In this document: positions 40,857 to 49,189 of the stretch, piece by piece
Position numbering within the stretch: the stretch's first letter is position 1
Layout: the number at the start of each line of letters is the position of its first letter
Made by a program: the position numbers and the translations under genes
Source: JAWVZH01 sp033722295
GTDB lineage: Bacteria; Bacteroidota; Bacteroidia; Chitinophagales; Saprospiraceae
Direction: 5' to 3'
NCBI GenBank assembly: GCA_033722295.1
Contig: JAWVZH010000001.1
Coordinates: forward strand, 1 to 64,000
Length of the DNA: 64,000 nucleotides
The notes under the pieces: model-generated
The model's input: only the letters and a program-made list of their open reading frames with translations
What the model was told of the DNA's origin: nothing
The model's database searches: none

Positions 40857-41921
40857 TCATAGTATTAGCATTGCATCACCGTAACTAAAGAAGCGATACT
40901 TTTCTTTGATCGCTACCTCATAAGCCTCTAAAATTGTATCCAGTCCTGCAAAGGCGGCCGCCATGATGATGAGGCTTGACTTAGGCAGGTGAAAATTGGT
41001 GATCATACAATTGGCAATGCTGAATTCATACGGCGGAAAGATAAACAGGTTGCTCCAACCCTCAACAGGTTTGAGATGTCGAGTGGCTGAGACCGCTGAC
41101 TCTATAGTACGCATGGTTGTTGTACCCACTGCACATACCCTGCGATGTTCGTCTATAGCTTTATTGACTTTGTCACAAGCACTTTGATTGATCTTGATAT
41201 ATTCAGCGTCCATTTTATGTTTGGACAGATCTTCGACATCAATGCTTCTGAAGGTTCCCAGTCCGACATGAAGTGTCACTTCTGCGAATTCCACGCCTTT
41301 TATTTCCAGTCGTTTCAGCAGATTCTTGCTGAAATGTAATCCTGCGGTTGGAGCTGCAACGGCACCGGTTTCCTTAGCATAGACGGTTTGATATCTCTCG
41401 TCGTCCAGTTTGGTCGCTTCTCGCTCAATATATTTAGGCAGTGGTGTATTTCCCAGGGACTGCAACAAGGTGCGAAACCGTTCTTCTTCTCCTTCATAGA
41501 GGAATCTTATCGTTCTTCCACGGGAAGTCGTGTTGTCCACGACTTCAGCTACAAGCACTTCATTGTCATCAGTGTCATTGAAGTAAAGTTTGTTTCCCAC
41601 CCTGATCTTTCTTGCGGGATCTACCAGTACATCCCATAGCCTTGCCTTACTATTCAATTCCCTTAGCAAGAAAACCTCGATCCTTGCACCGGTCTTTTCT
41701 TTCTTTCCATAAAGACGTGCAGGAAAGACTTTGGTGTTGTTCAGAATAAGGACGTCCTCCTCATCGAAGTAATCTATGATGTCCTTGAACATTTTATGTT
41801 CGATCTTGCCGGATTCCCTATGCAGGACCATAAGCCTGGATTCTTCTCGATTTTTGGCAGGTTCCTGGGCAATTAACTTTTCCGGTAGGTCAAACTTGAA
41901 CTGAGACAGTTTTGTGCGCAT
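40857..41921 (-). CDS. queA: S-adenosylmethionine:tRNA ribosyltransferase-isomerase
   Basis: QueA transfers and isomerises the ribosyl part of SAM to 7-aminomethyl-7-deazaguanine in tRNA, giving epoxyqueuosine. The 354-residue length is normal. Family blocks include [20 protein letters not shown] near the N-terminus, [14 protein letters not shown] near the middle and [21 protein letters not shown] near the C-terminus. The ATG at 41921 gives MRTKLSQF. No other queuosine genes lie nearby. Confidence 0.96.
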   Translation of the reverse strand: MRTKLSQFKFDLPEKLIAQEPAKNREESRLMVLHRESGKIEHKMFKDIIDYFDEEDVLILNNTKVFPARLYGKKEKTGARIEVFLLRELNSKARLWDVLVDPARKIRVGNKLYFNDTDDNEVLVAEVVDNTTSRGRTIRFLYEGEEERFRTLLQSLGNTPLPKYIEREATKLDDERYQTVYAKETGAVAAPTAGLHFSKNLLKRLEIKGVEFAEVTLHVGLGTFRSIDVEDLSKHKMDAEYIKINQSACDKVNKAIDEHRRVCAVGTTTMRTIESAVSATRHLKPVEGWSNLFIFPPYEFSIANCMITNFHLPKSSLIIMAAAFAGLDTILEAYEVAIKEKYRFFSYGDAMLIL

Positions 41922-41947
41922 GCAATAATCTTTTTATAAAATACCCG

Positions 41948-41955
41948 CAAAAATA
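41948..41955 (-). promoter_or_regulatory. Candidate -7 element for queA
   Basis: On the minus strand 41955-41948 reads TATTTTTG, fitting TAnnTTTG, 27 bp before the queA start. A -33 element at the right spacing is not evident. Confidence 0.35.
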
Positions 41956-42106
41956 AAAATATAAAGTACAATCATCGAGTCACTCACCCATTGTGCCGTT
42001 CTAATAGTGCAGTTGATAGATAAACTTCGGCGAATAACTTCAAACCTCGTACTTTAACAACACTTTTTCATTGTACAGGTTTTGTTGTTCGGACATTTGA
42101 TCAGAT

Positions 42107-43354
42107 ATGTTTATTCGATGGTTCATTGAGGGTATTGGTCAGGCATTTGTTCAGCTTAAGGCTAACAAGCTGAGAACCTTTCTGTCGCTACTGGGCATTA
42201 CCATAGGTATCTTTTGCATCATAGCCGTGAGGTCGGCGGTGACCTCCCTGGAGGACAATATCAGGACAAGCTTTGAAAAGCTCGGCAAGGATGTGCTCTA
42301 TATCAGCAAGATGCCATGGGCGGAAAATCCACATGAGAATTACTGGAAATATTTTAAACGCCCCAATCCGGATATTGTAGATCTTGAAGCTATCCTCAAG
42401 AGGTCTGATCAAACATCTATGGCGGCCCTCTCAGTCTTTGTGGGAAGTCGTACGATCAAACATCAATCCAGTCATCTCGAGGATGTCATGCTTATTGGAG
42501 TGACCCATGACTATACCTCGATCCTAAATATAGAGATCGCGAATGGACGATGGCTGACGAGGTTTGAGTATGACAAAGGGAAGAACAATATTCTAATGGG
42601 TCATGTGATCGCCAGGGACCTTTTCCCTAATATAGATCCTGTTGGGCGTGAGGTGAAGATCAGTGGACAGCGGTTTCGTGTGATCGGTGTTATAGCAGAA
42701 TCTGGTGATGACCTTATCAATCCGGTCAATTTCGACGAGGCGATCCTTATGGGCTATCCTACAGCCAAGAAAATTGCCAATGTCAGATCCAATCGATTGT
42801 TCGGTACATCGCTTATGGTAAAGGCTGCTGAAGGTGTGGAAATCGATGATCTAAGAGGGGAGGTGACGGGAATTCTTCGATCCGTTCACCGCCTCAGGCC
42901 CAGGGAAGATGATGATTTTGCCATCAATGAGCTTTCGATACTCAGCAATTTATTGGACAGGTTTTTCGGAGTTGTGAATCTTGCGGGTGTTGCAATAGGG
43001 TTGTTCGCCATCCTCGTGGGAATGTTCAGTGTGGCTAACATCATGTTTGTGAGCGTGAAGGAGAGGACGAGTCTCATAGGGATAAAAATGGCTCTTGGGG
43101 CCAAAAGAAGGATGATACTATGGGAGTTTCTCGTGGAAGCCACATGTATCTGTCTTGTTGGCGGCTTACTAGGTCTTCTCCTGGTCTATTTTACGATGTT
43201 AGGTCTGAGCGCAACTGTCGATTTCAGATTGACACTGTCATTCGAAAATCTCGCGATCGGATTGTTATTATCGATTGCCATCGGAATAATCAGTGGGATC
43301 TGGCCCGCACTTATAGCTTCAAGAATGGATCCTGTAGAAGCTATGAGGAAGTAA
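42107..43354 (+). CDS. MacB/FtsX-type ABC transporter permease
   Basis: A 415-residue membrane protein. The first transmembrane helix (about 24-45, after the typical LKANKLRTFLSLLGITIGI) is followed by a periplasmic MacB-type domain of about 230 residues and a C-terminal FtsX domain with three helices (about 285-305, 335-355, 380-400), ending in SRMDPVEAMRK. These permeases work with a separate ATPase in mechanotransmission or in lipoprotein or peptide export. No ATPase gene is adjacent, so the partner must be elsewhere. The substrate is unknown. Confidence 0.9.
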   Translation: MFIRWFIEGIGQAFVQLKANKLRTFLSLLGITIGIFCIIAVRSAVTSLEDNIRTSFEKLGKDVLYISKMPWAENPHENYWKYFKRPNPDIVDLEAILKRSDQTSMAALSVFVGSRTIKHQSSHLEDVMLIGVTHDYTSILNIEIANGRWLTRFEYDKGKNNILMGHVIARDLFPNIDPVGREVKISGQRFRVIGVIAESGDDLINPVNFDEAILMGYPTAKKIANVRSNRLFGTSLMVKAAEGVEIDDLRGEVTGILRSVHRLRPREDDDFAINELSILSNLLDRFFGVVNLAGVAIGLFAILVGMFSVANIMFVSVKERTSLIGIKMALGAKRRMILWEFLVEATCICLVGGLLGLLLVYFTMLGLSATVDFRLTLSFENLAIGLLLSIAIGIISGIWPALIASRMDPVEAMRK

Positions 43355-43519
43355 GAGGAGATACGATCAGTGAATTATGTCATCCACGAGGATCTACCAC
43401 CAATCCATAATGAACATATACCGCACTACCGCGTATGATCGCGGAAGCGAGCTGAATTAAGCGAGTTATATAATCGAAGTGAATCTGGAAATTGAAAATA
43501 ACATCAGAGTCCCTGAAAC

Positions 43520-43864
43520 TTACTTTACCTTCTCTATAATAGCCTTGAATGTGTCGGGATGATTCATGGCCAGGTCAGCCAGTCCTTTTCTGTTGATCGC
43601 GATATCCTTTTGAGATAGTGCGTGCATCAGAGAGGAGTAGGTCATGCCATGCTGTCGGGCTCCCGCATTGATCCTGGCGATCCAGAGTCGTCGGAACTCT
43701 CTTTTCTTATTTCTCCTGTCCCTATAGGCATATTGCAGTCCCTTTTCGACTGCATTCTTGGCCACGGTATAGACATTGGATCTCGCTCCAAAGTATCCCT
43801 TGGCAGACTTTAAAACCTTCTTTCTTCTTTTTCGGGAAGCTACGTGATTGGAAGAACGTGGCAT
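43520..43864 (-). CDS. rplT: 50S ribosomal protein L20
   Basis: L20 is an early 50S assembly protein that binds 23S rRNA and in many bacteria represses its own infC-rpmI-rplT operon. The 114 residues start [16 protein letters not shown] and contain the typical [16 protein letters not shown]. It lies 71 bp after rpmI as the last gene of the operon. Confidence 0.98.
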   Translation of the reverse strand: MPRSSNHVASRKRRKKVLKSAKGYFGARSNVYTVAKNAVEKGLQYAYRDRRNKKREFRRLWIARINAGARQHGMTYSSLMHALSQKDIAINRKGLADLAMNHPDTFKAIIEKVK

Positions 43865-43935
43865 AATCTTTACGTTTTAAGGATTCAAGGGGCCGAATCA
43901 TCGACGCTTGGCCTCAACCCTCTGGTTTATCTATA

Positions 43936-44130
43936 TTATTTACAAAGAAGTCTTTTCACCCGTTTCTCATCGGCATCACTGACCAGGGTAGAACCTCGAA
44001 GGTTCAACTTCGCTTTTTTCGTTTTCTTTCTCATCAAGTGAGACGTCCTGGCCTGGAACCGTTTTACTTTTCCAGATGCTGTGATCTTGAATCTTTTTTT
44101 AGCACTGGAATGAGTCTTCATCTTAGGCAT
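43936..44130 (-). CDS. rpmI: 50S ribosomal protein L35
   Basis: A small basic ribosomal protein. The start at 44130 gives the normal 64-residue form [15 protein letters not shown]; an upstream in-frame ATG (44160) would add ten atypical residues. The [11 protein letters not shown] motif and the Arg/Lys-rich body identify L35. It is between infC and rplT. Confidence 0.97.
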   Translation of the reverse strand: MPKMKTHSSAKKRFKITASGKVKRFQARTSHLMRKKTKKAKLNLRGSTLVSDADEKRVKRLLCK

Positions 44131-44217
44131 AATAATAGCTTTTATACAAACGGAGTGCAAAGGTAATGCAATCCTACAATATCCACAAGTAAATGATCTT
44201 TTCGATCAGTCAGACGG

Positions 44218-44799
44218 CTACTTTTTTGGAGCTACCATAACGAACATCCGACGCCCTTCCTGTTTTGGAAGTTCTTCAGCTATCCCATAGTCTTCAAGCT
44301 CCTGAAGGAATCTCAAAAGCAACAGCCTGCCGCGATCCTTATAGATGATCGTACGTCCACGAAAATGGACATAGGCCTTTACTTTGGCACCTTCAGAAAG
44401 GAATTTCTTGGCGTGGTTCAACTTGAAGTTGAAGTCATGGTCATCCGTGTTGGGGCCAAATCGGATCTCTTTAACGACCGTTTTTGCCGTCTTGGCTTTC
44501 ATCTCCTTCTCCTTCTTCTTCTTGTTATAAAGAAACTTGTTCAGGTCGATGATCTTGCAAACCGGAGGGTCTGCTTTGGGAGATATCTCTACCAGATCGA
44601 GGCCAACTTGACGGGCCCATTCCAGTGCGCGTTCTGTTTTAATAATTCCGGGAGTGATCTTTTCTCCGACCTCTTCACCTATTTCTTCGAGGTCGTCGCC
44701 TACGAGGCGAATTTTGGGAATAGAAATCTTTTCGTTTACTCTGAAATTGTGTTTAGGTTTAGATCTACGAACTCTTTTAATTCTTCTTGCCAAATTAAT
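44218..44799 (-). CDS. infC: Translation initiation factor IF-3 (non-ATG start)
   Basis: IF-3 prevents premature subunit joining and proofreads the initiation codon. The body (191-193 residues) has the N-terminal domain with VRLVGDD-type and ALEWARQVGLDLVEISPKADPP segments, a Lys-rich linker, and the C-terminal domain with EIRFGPNTDDHDF. No in-frame ATG exists between an upstream stop (TAA) and the conserved start region. The usable codons are TTG at 44793 and ATT at 44799. E. coli infC starts with ATT, a rare codon that IF-3 itself discriminates against, giving autoregulation. The listed end uses ATT; with TTG the gene would end at 44793. Confidence 0.9.
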   Translation of the reverse strand: MNLARRIKRVRRSKPKHNFRVNEKISIPKIRLVGDDLEEIGEEVGEKITPGIIKTERALEWARQVGLDLVEISPKADPPVCKIIDLNKFLYNKKKKEKEMKAKTAKTVVKEIRFGPNTDDHDFNFKLNHAKKFLSEGAKVKAYVHFRGRTIIYKDRGRLLLLRFLQELEDYGIAEELPKQEGRRMFVMVAPKK

Positions 44800-44895
44800 T
44801 TTTAGATTTTAGTTAATACAAAGTTACATCATTGAAAGCGAAATAACGCCTTCAATATAAGGACAACGTCAATATACAATAGGTTAATTCCCGAA

Positions 44896-47436
44896 TTACT
44901 TGTTTACATCGCTTTTCTTGGACTTGGCCATGGATATGACCAGTTTTTCCTTGTCCTTGTCAAGATCTGCGTTGAAGACCGCACCTTCCGGTGGGTTCTC
45001 GTTAAGAATGAACTCAGCCAGAGGGTCTTCGATGTATTTCTGTATTGCCCTGTGCAGAGGCCTGGCTCCGAACTGCGGATCAAATCCCTTCTCCGACACG
45101 AACTTCTTGGCCTTTGTCGTCAGTTTGATCTCATAACCCAGGCCGCCCAGGCGCTTCAACAGATCTTTTAAAGAGATATCGATGATCTCAAAGATATTTT
45201 CTTGAGAGAGACTGTTGAAAACCATTACATCATCAACCCGGTTGAGAAACTCAGGACTGAATGTACGTTTGAGTGCGTTCTGAATAACGCTTTTGCTGTA
45301 TTGTTCGCGGCTCTGCTCTCTGGCCTTGGTCTTAAAGCCAACACCCTGACCGAAGTCCTTTAATTGTCTGACCCCAATATTGGAGGTCATGATAATGAGG
45401 GCGTTCTTGAAATCCACCTTTCTACCCAGGCCATCTGTCAATTGACCATCGTCCAGAACCTGGAGTAATATATTATACACATCAGGGTGAGCTTTCTCGA
45501 TCTCGTCAAGCAGGATGACAGAATAGGGCTTTCTTCTGACCTTTTCGGTCAATTGGCCGCCCTCCTCATAACCGACATATCCCGGAGGTGCTCCGATCAG
45601 TCGACTTACGGAGAATTTCTCCATATACTCGCTCATGTCGATCCTTACAAGGGCATCTTCCGAATCGAAAAGGTATCTGGCCAGAGCTTTTGCAAGCTCT
45701 GTCTTACCTACACCCGTAGGGCCAAGGAAAATGAACGAACCGATAGGCTTGGATGGATCCTTCAATCCAACGCGGTTTCGTTGAATAGCTTTGGTGATCT
45801 TGCCGATTGCTTCATCCTGGCCGATAATGACCTTTTTGAGGTCTTCCTTCATACCGACAAGTTTCTTGCTTTCACTTTGCGCGACTCGCTTGACCGGAAT
45901 TCCGGTCATCATAGATACCACCTCGGCAATGTCAGTGTCTGAAACGGGATATCTCTTGGTCTTGGCTTCTTCTTCCCATTTCTCCTTCGCCTGTTCGAGC
46001 TGCATGGTCAGCCTTGATTCTTTATCACGGTAGGATGCAGCTTGCTCATATTGTTGATTCTTAACGGCTGCATTTTTCTCCTGTCTGATCTTTTCTATGG
46101 CAGATTCGATCTCCTCGATGTGCTTTGGTACGTGGATATTTTTAAGGTGAACCCTTGCGCCGACCTCATCCAATACGTCAATAGCTTTATCAGGGAAAAA
46201 TCGATCGCTGATATATCTCTCGCTCAGTTTTACACAAGCCTTGATCGCTTCTTCACTGTAATCCACGTTATGAAATTCTTCATATTTCGGCTTGATATTG
46301 ATGAGAATGTTTTCCGTCTCTTCCTTTGTCGGAGGGTCGACCAGAACTTTCTGAAATCTCCTGTCCAGGGCGCCGTCTTTTTCAATGAACTGACGATACT
46401 CATCCAGTGTGGAGGCACCTATGCATTGCAATTCTCCTCTTGCCAAAGCTGGCTTGAAAATGTTGCTGGCATCCAGGGAACCTGTAGCCCCACCAGCGCC
46501 AACGATGGTGTGGATCTCATCGATGAAGAGAATAACATCCCTTGATTTCTCCAGCTCATTCATGATGGCCTTCATCCTCTCCTCGAACTGACCACGATAT
46601 TTTGTTCCTGCAACGAGGGCAGCGAGGTCCAGCATTACAATACGCTTGTTAAAAAGCGTTCTGGACACCTTCTTCTGCATGATCCTTAATGCGAGGCCTT
46701 CGACAATAGCCGTTTTACCCACGCCGGGTTCTCCTATCAGAATAGGGTTGTTCTTCTTTCTTCGGCTAAGGATCTGGCTGACCCTCTCGATCTCGACTTC
46801 TCTACCTATGATAGGATCGAGATTGCCTTCTTCGGCCAATTTTGTGACATCACGACCGAAATTGTCCAGAACGGGAGTTCGGGACTTTCCACCAGCTTTC
46901 CTGGTGTAAGAACTTCCTCCGCTGTCCTTGTCATCTTCCATAGGTGAATCAGGATCAGCTGAGGCGTAAAAATCGCCGTAGGTATTGTCTTCTTCCTGGA
47001 TCACGTATTCGAGCTCAGATTTGAAAGACTCGTAATCTACATCGAATTCCTTCAATATTTTCGAAGCCACATTGTCTTTGTGCTTGAGAATGCTCAGAAG
47101 TAGATGCTCAGTTGTGATCTCGTCATTCTGACTGGCTTTTGCTTCTAAAAAAGTCACTTTCAGTACTTTTTCAGCCTGCTTGTTCAGGGCGATATCACCG
47201 ATATTTAGATTAGTCTCTCTTTTAAGAGCTGCCGGCGCTACTTGTTCAACCCTTGTTTTCAACTCGCCTATGTTTACATCCATCGAATTGAATACCTTCA
47301 TGACAAGGCTTACCTCATCACGCAAAATGCCAAGGAGCAGATGCTCTGTTCCAATATAATTACTGCCCAGCCTTCCTGCCTCTTCACGACTGGTAGAAAT
47401 GATTTTTTTAACTTCGGGTGAAAACCTCTTGTTCAT
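44896..47436 (-). CDS. clpC: ATP-dependent Clp protease ATP-binding subunit ClpC
   Basis: An AAA+ unfoldase that feeds substrates to ClpP. The 846 residues contain the N-terminal Clp_N double repeat (about 1-145), the first AAA module with Walker A GEPGVGKT (near 240), a UVR-type coiled middle segment (about 430-480, YEQAASYRDKE), the second AAA module with GPTGVGKT (near 570), and a C-terminal ClpB-D2-type small domain. The UVR segment favours ClpC over ClpB or ClpA. It lies about 100 bp upstream of infC. Confidence 0.96.
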   Translation of the reverse strand: MNKRFSPEVKKIISTSREEAGRLGSNYIGTEHLLLGILRDEVSLVMKVFNSMDVNIGELKTRVEQVAPAALKRETNLNIGDIALNKQAEKVLKVTFLEAKASQNDEITTEHLLLSILKHKDNVASKILKEFDVDYESFKSELEYVIQEEDNTYGDFYASADPDSPMEDDKDSGGSSYTRKAGGKSRTPVLDNFGRDVTKLAEEGNLDPIIGREVEIERVSQILSRRKKNNPILIGEPGVGKTAIVEGLALRIMQKKVSRTLFNKRIVMLDLAALVAGTKYRGQFEERMKAIMNELEKSRDVILFIDEIHTIVGAGGATGSLDASNIFKPALARGELQCIGASTLDEYRQFIEKDGALDRRFQKVLVDPPTKEETENILINIKPKYEEFHNVDYSEEAIKACVKLSERYISDRFFPDKAIDVLDEVGARVHLKNIHVPKHIEEIESAIEKIRQEKNAAVKNQQYEQAASYRDKESRLTMQLEQAKEKWEEEAKTKRYPVSDTDIAEVVSMMTGIPVKRVAQSESKKLVGMKEDLKKVIIGQDEAIGKITKAIQRNRVGLKDPSKPIGSFIFLGPTGVGKTELAKALARYLFDSEDALVRIDMSEYMEKFSVSRLIGAPPGYVGYEEGGQLTEKVRRKPYSVILLDEIEKAHPDVYNILLQVLDDGQLTDGLGRKVDFKNALIIMTSNIGVRQLKDFGQGVGFKTKAREQSREQYSKSVIQNALKRTFSPEFLNRVDDVMVFNSLSQENIFEIIDISLKDLLKRLGGLGYEIKLTTKAKKFVSEKGFDPQFGARPLHRAIQKYIEDPLAEFILNENPPEGAVFNADLDKDKEKLVISMAKSKKSDVNK

Positions 47437-47462
47437 CTGGTTATATTCTCTTTTGTAATTCC

Positions 47463-47470
47463 CAAACCTA
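47463..47470 (-). promoter_or_regulatory. Candidate -7 element for clpC
   Basis: On the minus strand 47470-47463 reads TAGGTTTG, fitting TAnnTTTG, 27 bp before the clpC ATG. A clear -33 element at 19 bp is missing. No CIRCE or CtsR-type repeat was noticed in the 251-bp spacer between clpC and the STAS gene, which otherwise is AT-rich and holds nothing recognisable. Confidence 0.4.
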
Positions 47471-47687
47471 ACGTAAGTCTACACAATATAGTTTGAAAAT
47501 GAAACGCTTTGGAAGGGAAATAGGTCCAAAATCACATGGTATTTAGCAATTCTATAACATCAAGATTTATAAATTTGTCGTGATTTGACACTCGCTATAA
47601 GTTCTGGAATAGGCTAAAGTGGATGTATAGTCAAATATATCAAAATATTACACATATAGATTATTTTAATCTAAGAAATTTGCTTCA

Positions 47688-48065
47688 ATGAAATATTCTG
47701 TTGAGAAAGAGGATAAATACGCCATTCTGAAACTTCAGGAAGAAAATCTCAATTCCCTTATCGCTCCGGACCTCAAATCCGAGTTTGTTTTTTTGCGTAA
47801 TGAAGGAGTACGCAATCTGATCTTCGATATGTCAGATATCAAATATGTCGACTCTTCCGGCTTGAGTGCGATTTTGACGGCCAACAGGATATGGAAGGAT
47901 TATGGGACGTTTATCATCACTAATGTCAAGCATGAAAGTGTAAAGAAACTGATCACTATCTCACGCCTGGACAGCATTCTTGTTCTAATTCCGACCTTAC
48001 AGGAGTCAATCGATTTCGTTTATATGGAAGAGGTTGAGCGTGAGCTCGGCGACGAGTCGGAATAA
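47688..48065 (+). CDS. STAS-domain anti-sigma factor antagonist-like protein
   Basis: A stand-alone STAS domain of 125 residues with the FDMSDIKYVDSSGL segment; Ser56 in D-S-S-G-L is the expected phosphorylation site by comparison with SpoIIAA. Such proteins bind anti-sigma kinases or act in partner-switching. No cognate HPK-type kinase or phosphatase gene is nearby. The C-terminus is acidic. It ends 3 bp before the RNase Z gene, and the pair is likely one transcript. Confidence 0.9.
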   Translation: MKYSVEKEDKYAILKLQEENLNSLIAPDLKSEFVFLRNEGVRNLIFDMSDIKYVDSSGLSAILTANRIWKDYGTFIITNVKHESVKKLITISRLDSILVLIPTLQESIDFVYMEEVERELGDESE

Positions 48066-48068
48066 TTC

Positions 48069-48995
48069 ATGGCTTTTCAACTGACCATTATTGGTAGTAA
48101 TTCTGCGATACCTTGTCATGGGCGTTTTCCCAGTGCCCAGGGCTTGCAAACCGAAAAGGAGCTGTTCCTGATAGATTGTGGTGAAGGCTCTCAGGTCCGA
48201 ATGGAAGAGTTTGGCATTCGAAAATTTAAAATAGACCGAATTTTTATCAGTCACCTTCATGGCGATCACGTCTACGGGTTACCTGGTCTCCTCACCACAT
48301 CCAGTTTACTGGGTCGGGAAAAGCCGCTTTACATCTATGGACCACCGGGTGTCGAGTCATTCATTCAGGGTATTTTTTCACATACCGGAGTAGAATTATC
48401 CTTCGAAACCGCATTTATTGAGGTCGAGGCTCTTGAAAAGCGGAAAATATATGAAAATGAGGACCTGGTCGTTTTTGCATTTCCGTTAGATCACAGGGTG
48501 ATCACGAATGGTTACTACTTCCAGGAAAAGGAGCGACTCAGACACCTTGATGGTAAGAAAGCTGAGGCACTCGATATCCCGTTCGAATGGCGTTCAAGGT
48601 TAAAGAAAGGAGAGGATTATGTGGATGGAGATGGCCGGGTCATCGTCAAAGCGGAGGATATAACCTTCCCTGCCGACCGGGCAGCTTCGTATGCTTATTG
48701 CTCGGACACCAGGTATCAACCGGATATTGCAGATTTTATTCGCGGTGTGGATGTTCTGTATCATGAAGCCACCTTTCTCGACGAAATGAAAGAAAAGGCC
48801 CATGACAGATTTCATTCAACGGCCCGGGAGGCGGCACAGATCGCGAAGAAAGCCGGTGTTAACCAACTCCTCTTGGGACATATTTCTTCAAGATATGATC
48901 AGTTTGAGCCACTCGTGAATGAGGCACGTGAGATATTCCAAAACAGTTTTCCGGCAGAAGAAGGTCAGGTATTTGTATCTCCTGCTCCTCACTGA
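48069..48995 (+). CDS. rnz: Ribonuclease Z
   Basis: A metallo-beta-lactamase-fold endonuclease that trims the 3' ends of tRNA precursors, and is useful here because most tRNA genes in the window lack CCA. The 308-residue short form has the zinc motif HLHGDH at residues 62-67, a further HDRFHSTAREAA region and the C-terminal LLLGHISSRY block. It is directly downstream of the STAS gene. Confidence 0.95.
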   Translation: MAFQLTIIGSNSAIPCHGRFPSAQGLQTEKELFLIDCGEGSQVRMEEFGIRKFKIDRIFISHLHGDHVYGLPGLLTTSSLLGREKPLYIYGPPGVESFIQGIFSHTGVELSFETAFIEVEALEKRKIYENEDLVVFAFPLDHRVITNGYYFQEKERLRHLDGKKAEALDIPFEWRSRLKKGEDYVDGDGRVIVKAEDITFPADRAASYAYCSDTRYQPDIADFIRGVDVLYHEATFLDEMKEKAHDRFHSTAREAAQIAKKAGVNQLLLGHISSRYDQFEPLVNEAREIFQNSFPAEEGQVFVSPAPH

Positions 48996-49189
48996 GCAGA
49001 ATACTGAAAAAATATTGTCATATCAAGGAGTATAGGTCACGAACTATTCGAGTTCATCATTTTTCGTAGTATTTTAATGATGCCCAATCGTGCATATTAG
49101 TGTCAGGGCTGTTATCTTATTAGATGAAATCCTCTTGATCTGAAAATTAGGCCTGATTTTTTCTTATATATATTAAAAAATAATAATAT

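Noticed and set aside
47437..47687. CIRCE or CtsR operator before clpC
   Set aside because: No TTAGCACTC-type inverted repeat and no CtsR heptad repeat was found in the spacer.
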